Shown: positions 57,594 through 64,000 of the stretch, piece after piece | Numbering within the stretch: the first letter of the stretch is position 1 | How the letters are laid out: the number at the start of each line of letters is the position of its first letter | DNA from: Albugo candida | Taxonomy: Eukaryota; Oomycota; Peronosporomycetes; Albuginales | DNA: 64,000 nucleotides | Direction of reading: 5' to 3' | Assembly: GCA_040437565.1 (NCBI GenBank) | Contig: JBDOQK010000016.1 | Location: 496,001-560,000 of the forward strand | Made by a program: the position numbers and the translations under genes | The notes under the pieces: model-generated | Told to the model about the DNA's origin: nothing | What the model saw: only the letters and a program-made list of their open reading frames with translations | The model's database searches: none

Positions 57594-58482
57594 AAATGTG
57601 CAAAAAAGTATCATCGCGTGCACAAATTCTTCCAAATCGATCTGAAGAGCTCATAAGCGTTATGACAAATCACAGAAAGAGAACGAACGAACCGTTCCGT
57701 CATTATTCATTTCAATCATTTCAAATAAGCGCTCCGAGAAAACTGTCTTTGGTTCTTGCAAAAAGTCATAAAATTCCCAGTAATCGATCGAACCGCTTCC
57801 GCTGTTATTCTCAGTGTAAGCTTTCAGTATGGAATGCAGCAAACAATCGAAAACGCACTCAAAATCGATTTTGTCAAAACACTTTTTCAGCTTTTTGAGT
57901 TCCCGCTGGCTCACTGAATAGAGACTTTATATTCCCACAATACAAATCGTAATTCGTAGGAATACCTCGCATCCGCATGGCAATTGAAGCAGTTTGTGTG
58001 CGAGACAGAACGATATTTGGATCATTTTTGGTGTATAATGGCGTGCTATCAATTTTCTTGAATGATTTTGGTCTTAAAAATGGCATAATTTTTTTCTTTC
58101 CCGTTACAGAAATCCTTGGAAGCGTGGTAGTAGAGTCTTTACGCGAAGGCGTATACATATTTCTTCGAGTCAGACCGCTCGGTACATGAGAGAAAGCCAT
58201 TTTCTTCTTTGCTGACCCGATCGTGTCTTTTGTAAACGCCTCCACGCTAGAAATAGCTGAGAACAAAAATGGATCAAAGCACTCGGATAACGATCTGTCG
58301 TCGTCCCAAATTGTCCAAAATCAAAAAACTGAGTATCACGTGGCACTCAGTTGTCCAGCTTTTGTCGCTTGTAGTGATTTAAATGTAACAAACTTGAGAC
58401 CACAGGGTCGATGAAAGGAATAGCAGGGAATCGAGCAAATGCATCGGCTAACAAGGACATTCACTACGACAATCAAATATTT

Positions 58483-60578
58483 TTATGATGACATCGTACC
58501 TGTTTCGGGGTCATACTTTTCCACATTGAATAACGGGCAACGAGGGCAATTGGTATTCCAACAACCTTCAGCGACGCTCTGACGGAATACAACAGATCAA
58601 TTTCGAACGAAATAATATCACAAATGTACATACTTCGATCTCATAGCCGCAAATCTCGCATTGTGGGACTACATTCAAATCTGTGATTGTTGTGTCGATT
58701 GCATCGTTCTCTCCATTTAACGCCGAGTATAGATTGAGTTGAGCTTGCCACTCGACCAAATTTGGTCGTTTTTTGAATCGTTCGCATCTCCGTAATACGA
58801 ATCGTTTAACAAGCTCTTGGAATGCTAAATAACGTCCGGGTGTAGTGCCCATTAACGTCATTCCACGAGGTACAATAAGTCGTTCTTTTGTTTTTCCATT
58901 TTGACGGCTGCGTGGAAGAGATCGGGCAGAATTACTTTCTTTTGAAGGCTCTTCATCGACAAGTCGAAGATCTCTTTTTTTGAATGTCTTGAGTATGCGA
59001 GAACTTCCAATTTCGACTGTGCATGTTTCTCGATCTCCTTTTCTGACATACCCAAAGCTTTTGCGATTTGGTAATAGAACTTTTCGGCCAATCCAAGAGA
59101 TTCCATAACTTCCTCTCGTGGTAGAACGTGGCGTTCGTTTATTGCTTAGATTGTCATCATCTTGCGAATCTTCTACTAAACCACTGTCCTCCACTTCAGT
59201 GCGATTCTCATCTTCATCGTCATCTCCTAATCTACTTCTCTCCTCGTCATCGTCGTCTTGAGATCGATCAAGCTCATTTTCTGCTCTACTTTTGGCGTGT
59301 AATTCCTCGATGACATTGATATTCTCCAGCAGGGTCAATTCATATGCGCGCTTTGCAGTGTTCTCATTGGAATTTTCAAGCCGTAATTGAACCCAACCAT
59401 TCCCAGAGCGCAACACTCGACCTCGAGAGCCTTTAAATTTTCCAACATTTATCCGACATTTTCGATCGACCCACATTTCCGGATCCAGTGACGATAACAG
59501 ACACGACTCATCTACGTCAGAGTCCTTTTCCGAAGAGTGAGCACTACAACCAGAAAGGCCTACTCAAATCACATACCTTGTCACTGGATTCGCCGTTATC
59601 GTCATGTGTACTTTCATATCCTGCTTTTATCGAGTCTTGTTGGTGACCACACGGTCGCAAATGCCGCTTTTTAATCGCAATGATTGGATTCTTTGATTCA
59701 AGAACACGGATTTTACAGGTTCCCGATAGCCTCTGCGGTCGTCCAATATCAAAAATAAGTCAATTACGCAAAGAAGATTCGTCACCAACCTCTAAAACGA
59801 TCCCATACTTTCCATTATATTTCTTCAAATCACGTTCTCGTCGTGACAGGTTTCGAAGCTGGATTCTTACGCGAGCATCGACATCGAGCTTCTCATCTTC
59901 ATCCTCAACTTCAGCATCATTTTCTGTCTCTTGCCTGCGTGCTGAGAGATCTCCATTTTCTGCTCTTTCGTCTTCCTGGCTGAGTTCATTCGATGAAAAT
60001 TCTTTGCTCTGACTGGAAAACATTTGAAACTCTGTCTGATTGTTCACCTCTATAGAATCACGTCAATACAAAGATCCCAATAGAGCGCTCCTACCTTTGT
60101 GATTCTCATACTCGGAACTCTCGTATCCGGAGAGCACTTTCAGAGCTGAAGGACGATATTTATATACATCTCCATCGTTTATCCGTACTTTGAACCACGT
60201 ATTTGGATGCTGTGGTACTTCCTCAATTGTCCCAATTTTATGAATTGTATGAGGAACACGTTGTTCGACGTCTGAGGTTTTTATTATACGCACTAAAGTG
60301 CCTCTTTCGAGCGCATTTTGAGGCTCAGGATCTGTGCTATACATTGTAGCGGTTCGATACCGCGATTTGGTTCCATCTTCGTCTTTGCGAGCATCAAATC
60401 GTTCATCTTCGATTTCCATATTTTCTTCCTCTTCTTCATTTTCAGTATCCCTTTCTGTGACACCTTTTTTCTTTTTCAATTTTGAGTCACTTTTGAGCGT
60501 GTTTGAAGGTTTTCGCATCGAAGAACGTGTGTTTTGTGAGCCTTTACGACGCGGACGCGTTTCAGCAGCCGACAGCAT
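58483..60578 (-). CDS. KOW/SH3-like repeat protein with C-terminal zinc-ligand cluster (5 exons), unknown
   Basis: Exons (minus) 60578-60095, 60049-59790, 59732-59577, 59524-58634 and 58578-58483; introns 45-57 bp (one weak GTTGGT donor); 1887 bp, 628 aa. Four small beta units of KOW/SH3-like type can be seen: ERGTLVRIIKTSDVEQRVPH with KIGTIEEVPQHPNTWFKV; ARVRIQLRNLSRRERDLKKY with NGKYGIVLERLSGTCKIRVL; RKCRINVGKFKGSRGRVLRS; and GRKVLLPNRKSFGYVRKGDR. They are separated by acidic, phospho-site-rich linkers (NEEEEENMEIEDE; SQDDDDEERSRLGDDDEDE) and a basic N-terminus. The end has CEICGYEIE, then CWNTNCPRCPLFNVEKYDP, a plausible zinc site. The features suggest a nuclear chromatin- or RNA-associated protein, but I recognise no named family. 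Confidence 0.7.
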
Positions 60579-61710
<1,132 letters not shown>

Positions 61711-61799
61711 TTCTGTAGTGATTGTATCAAACTTAACAAATATGAAAACTGATATCTAACACGATATCATTAAACGCCGCCGTTCAGTTTTTTACTGTG

Positions 61800-64000
61800 A
61801 TGGATGTGATCCTTGCGATTCGCAATTATCTCGAGAAGATAATCAATGACACGCACTTGGCTGGGATGAAGGCTCTATTGCTAGACACAGAAACGACTAC
61901 GATTGTCAGTATGGTTATGTCTCAATCGCATATCCTCCAACACGAAGTTTTTCTGGTCGAATTACTACAGGCGACTCAATTACACGATGAAATGCTGCAT
62001 CTGAAAGCCGCAGTTTTACTTCGACCAACTTTTGAAAACGTCGAACTACTGAAAAAGGAATTAAAGAATCCAAAATTCTCTCAATATCACATTTTCTTTA
62101 CGAATAATTTGCCTATAGAATTCCTCGAACAAATAGCGGAAGCAGATGAAAAAGAGGCTGTCATTGAGATACAAGAACATTATGCGGATTACTTGGCAGT
62201 GAGCGATACATTATTCCATTTGAATATTAAGGAATCGCTTGCATCGAGTATGAAATATGCGAGCCCTACAACTGCTGGAATCGTGAATTCCAGTGGAGGC
62301 GCACGATCCAATGCTGTTTTTGATAGAAATGTACAGGGTTTATTAGCTGTGTTGTTGTCACTGAAGAAAAGACCAACCATTCGATACCAAAAAGGGTCCG
62401 ATAGCGCTGAGAAATTGGCACGAGAAGTTTCTGCTAAAATCCAGCTTGAGCAAAGCGGATTATTCGACTTTAGACGACCTGAAGTTCAGCCGCTATTGTA
62501 TGTGCTGGATCGTCGGGATGATCCAATCACTCCTTTATTATCACAATGGTCGTATCAGGCAATGGTACACGAACTTCTGACTTTATCGGAAAACCGCGTC
62601 GATTTGAAGAATGTTCCCGGCATACGAAAAGACATGAAAGAAGTGGTTTTGTCAGCAACTTGTGATCCATTTTTTGAGAAACAAATGTACTCAAATTTTG
62701 GCGACTTGGGAATGGCTGTCAAAAAATTAGTGGACGAGTATCAAGCAAAGACACAGACTCATGAAAACATTCAGTCTATTGAAGATATGCAGAGATTTGT
62801 TGAGAATTATCCTGCCTTCCGATCTCAATCAGTTGCTGTATCAAAACACGTCACTTTGATGGGGGAATTGGCTCGACTCGTGGGAACAGATAATCTGATG
62901 GATGTAAGTCAACTGGAGCAAGAATTAGCATGTTCGGATGATCATAATAATCATTTCCGAGAAGTAGTGGCCAAATTGAAACATTCACATATCAAACCAC
63001 AAAACAAATTGCGACTTGCCATCCTCTATGCATTACGTTATGAAACAAACAGCTCCGTGCAAATCAAAGTTGTAAAAGATCTACTTGCTTCTTCGGGTCT
63101 ATCTCCTCGGAGCATAAAACTCATCGATTCGTTTTTGAAATATGGTGGAGCAAACGTCCGGTCTGGTGATCTATTCGGTGATCGGGGTCTCAAGAAATTC
63201 ATGCGCGCAATGACACAAGGTCTACAGGGAGTACCAAATGTCTACGCACAGCATGTGCCTCCTTTGATACGTTGTTTGGAATCGATAGTCAAAGGCCAAC
63301 TTCTCGATAATGAGTTTGGGATTGTGAATGGAAATGTGGTCCCTGGCATAAAAAAAGTTCGAGATGTNNNNNNNNNNNNNNNNNNNNNNNNNNNNNNNNN
63401 NNNNNNNNNNNNNNNNNNNNNNNNNNNNNNNNNNNNNNNNNNNNNNNNNNNNNNNNNNNNNNNNNNNCAAGAATTAGCATGTTCGGATGATCATAATAAT
63501 CATTTCCGAGAAGTAGTGGCCAAATTGAAACATTCACATATCAAACCACAAAACAAATTGCGACTTGCCATCCTCTATGCATTACGTTATGAAACAAACA
63601 GCTCCGTGCAAATCAAAGTTGTAAAAGATCTACTTGCTTCTTCGGGTCTATCTCCTCGGAGCATAAAACTCATCGATTCGTTTTTGAAATATGGTGGAGC
63701 AAACGTCCGGTCTGGTGATCTATTCGGTGATCGGGGTCTCAAGAAATTCATGCGCGCAATGACACAAGGTCTACAGGGAGTACCAAATGTCTACGCACAG
63801 CATGTGCCTCCTTTGATACGTTGTTTGGAATCGATAGTCAAAGGCCAACTTCTCGATAATGAGTTTGGGATTGTGAATGGAAATGTGGTCCCTGGCATAA
63901 AAAAAGTTCGAGATGTGATTGTTTACATCTGTGGGGGTGTCACATTCGAAGAAGCCCATAAGGTGGCTGAATTGAATCAGAAAATTCAAAGTTCGGGTCA
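61800..64000 (+). CDS. VPS45: VPS45, Sec1/Munc18 vesicle-fusion protein (3' end outside window)
   Basis: ATG at 61800 (MDVILAIRNYLEKIINDTHL). The frame is open without introns to the gap at 63368 and onward to the window end. SM proteins clamp and promote SNARE assembly; VPS45 serves syntaxin-16/Tlg2-type SNAREs at the trans-Golgi and endosome. Markers are MKALLLDTETTTIVSMVMSQ, the SM core VLDRRDDPITPLLSQWSYQA with MVHELL, DPFFEKQMYSNFGDLG, and VIVYICGGVTFEEAHKVAEL at the end. The gap 63368-63467 is flanked by the same 449 bp (62919-63367 and 63468-63916); using 61800-63367 plus 63917-64000 keeps the frame (the split codon GT+G restores RDVIVYI). About 550 residues are visible. Confidence 0.94.
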   Translation, partial: MDVILAIRNYLEKIINDTHLAGMKALLLDTETTTIVSMVMSQSHILQHEVFLVELLQATQLHDEMLHLKAAVLLRPTFENVELLKKELKNPKFSQYHIFFTNNLPIEFLEQIAEADEKEAVIEIQEHYADYLAVSDTLFHLNIKESLASSMKYASPTTAGIVNSSGGARSNAVFDRNVQGLLAVLLSLKKRPTIRYQKGSDSAEKLAREVSAKIQLEQSGLFDFRRPEVQPLLYVLDRRDDPITPLLSQWSYQAMVHELLTLSENRVDLKNVPGIRKDMKEVVLSATCDPFFEKQMYSNFGDLGMAVKKLVDEYQAKTQTHENIQSIEDMQRFVENYPAFRSQSVAVSKHVTLMGELARLVGTDNLMDVSQLEQELACSDDHNNHFREVVAKLKHSHIKPQNKLRLAILYALRYETNSSVQIKVVKDLLASSGLSPRSIKLIDSFLKYGGANVRSGDLFGDRGLKKFMRAMTQGLQGVPNVYAQHVPPLIRCLESIVKGQLLDNEFGIVNGNVVPGIKKVRDXXXXXXXXXXXXXXXXXXXXXXXXXXXXXXXXXXQELACSDDHNNHFREVVAKLKHSHIKPQNKLRLAILYALRYETNSSVQIKVVKDLLASSGLSPRSIKLIDSFLKYGGANVRSGDLFGDRGLKKFMRAMTQGLQGVPNVYAQHVPPLIRCLESIVKGQLLDNEFGIVNGNVVPGIKKVRDVIVYICGGVTFEEAHKVAELNQKIQSSG
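63368..63467. other. spurious gap; 449-bp contig overlap inside VPS45
   Basis: Both sides start caagaattagcatgttcgg and run to gttcgagatgt. Nothing need be missing. Confidence 0.94.

Noticed and set aside
57660-58266. Second EF-hand gene
   Set aside because: Identical to 56787-57393 across a 100-N gap; a contig-overlap artefact.

Overview
The window is eukaryotic nuclear DNA. It is most likely from an oomycete, and an Albugo-like white-rust genome is the best guess. The evidence is: two secreted copper-oxygenase-like proteins of the oomycete AA17 (LPMO) type, a flagellar axoneme gene (CFAP263/CCDC113) as expected of a zoospore former, and many very short GT-AG introns (36-80 bp). The sequence is a draft scaffold with twelve gaps of exactly 100 N. 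Many genes appear as broken reading frames only because they are spliced; I joined exons by eye, and every spliced model given closes in frame.

Layout. 0-4 kb: SDA1 (5' end outside the window) and a two-exon amino-acid transporter. 4-29 kb: a rearranged, repeat-rich, gene-poor zone. It holds a gapped phosphoesterase gene, a large inverted duplication (about 2.7-kb arms at 5.99-8.71 and 13.07-15.74 kb) whose right arm carries the 5' end of a CTC1-like telomere-capping gene and whose left arm carries a decayed copy of it, a hAT-transposase-derived BED zinc-finger gene, a V-ATPase subunit D pseudogene, and several kb without a gene I can recognise. 29-64 kb: dense, mostly healthy genes. In order these are an SLC45/SUT-like sugar transporter (7 exons), ATP-citrate lyase, a coiled-coil gene followed by a 46-bp satellite, RFC1 (3 exons), acetyl-CoA carboxylase, glycerol-3-phosphate acyltransferase (4 exons), PP1 phosphatase (5 exons), AA17-like LPMO, CFAP263, a second AA17-like LPMO, an EF-hand protein (6 exons), a KOW/zinc protein (5 exons), a Rab6-type GTPase (4 exons) and VPS45 (runs off the end).

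How the genes relate. ATP-citrate lyase (cytosolic acetyl-CoA), acetyl-CoA carboxylase (malonyl-CoA) and GPAT (first acylation of glycerolipid) are successive lipid-synthesis steps within 19 kb. Rab6 and VPS45, both Golgi/endosome trafficking factors, lie 89 bp apart. The two LPMO genes flank CFAP263.

Assembly warning. Four gaps (8256, 42834, 57494, 63368) are flanked on both sides by the same sequence (133, 150, 773 and 449 bp). These are contig-end overlaps that were never merged, so the apparent tandem duplications there are not biology. Removing one copy restores single intact frames for acetyl-CoA carboxylase and VPS45.
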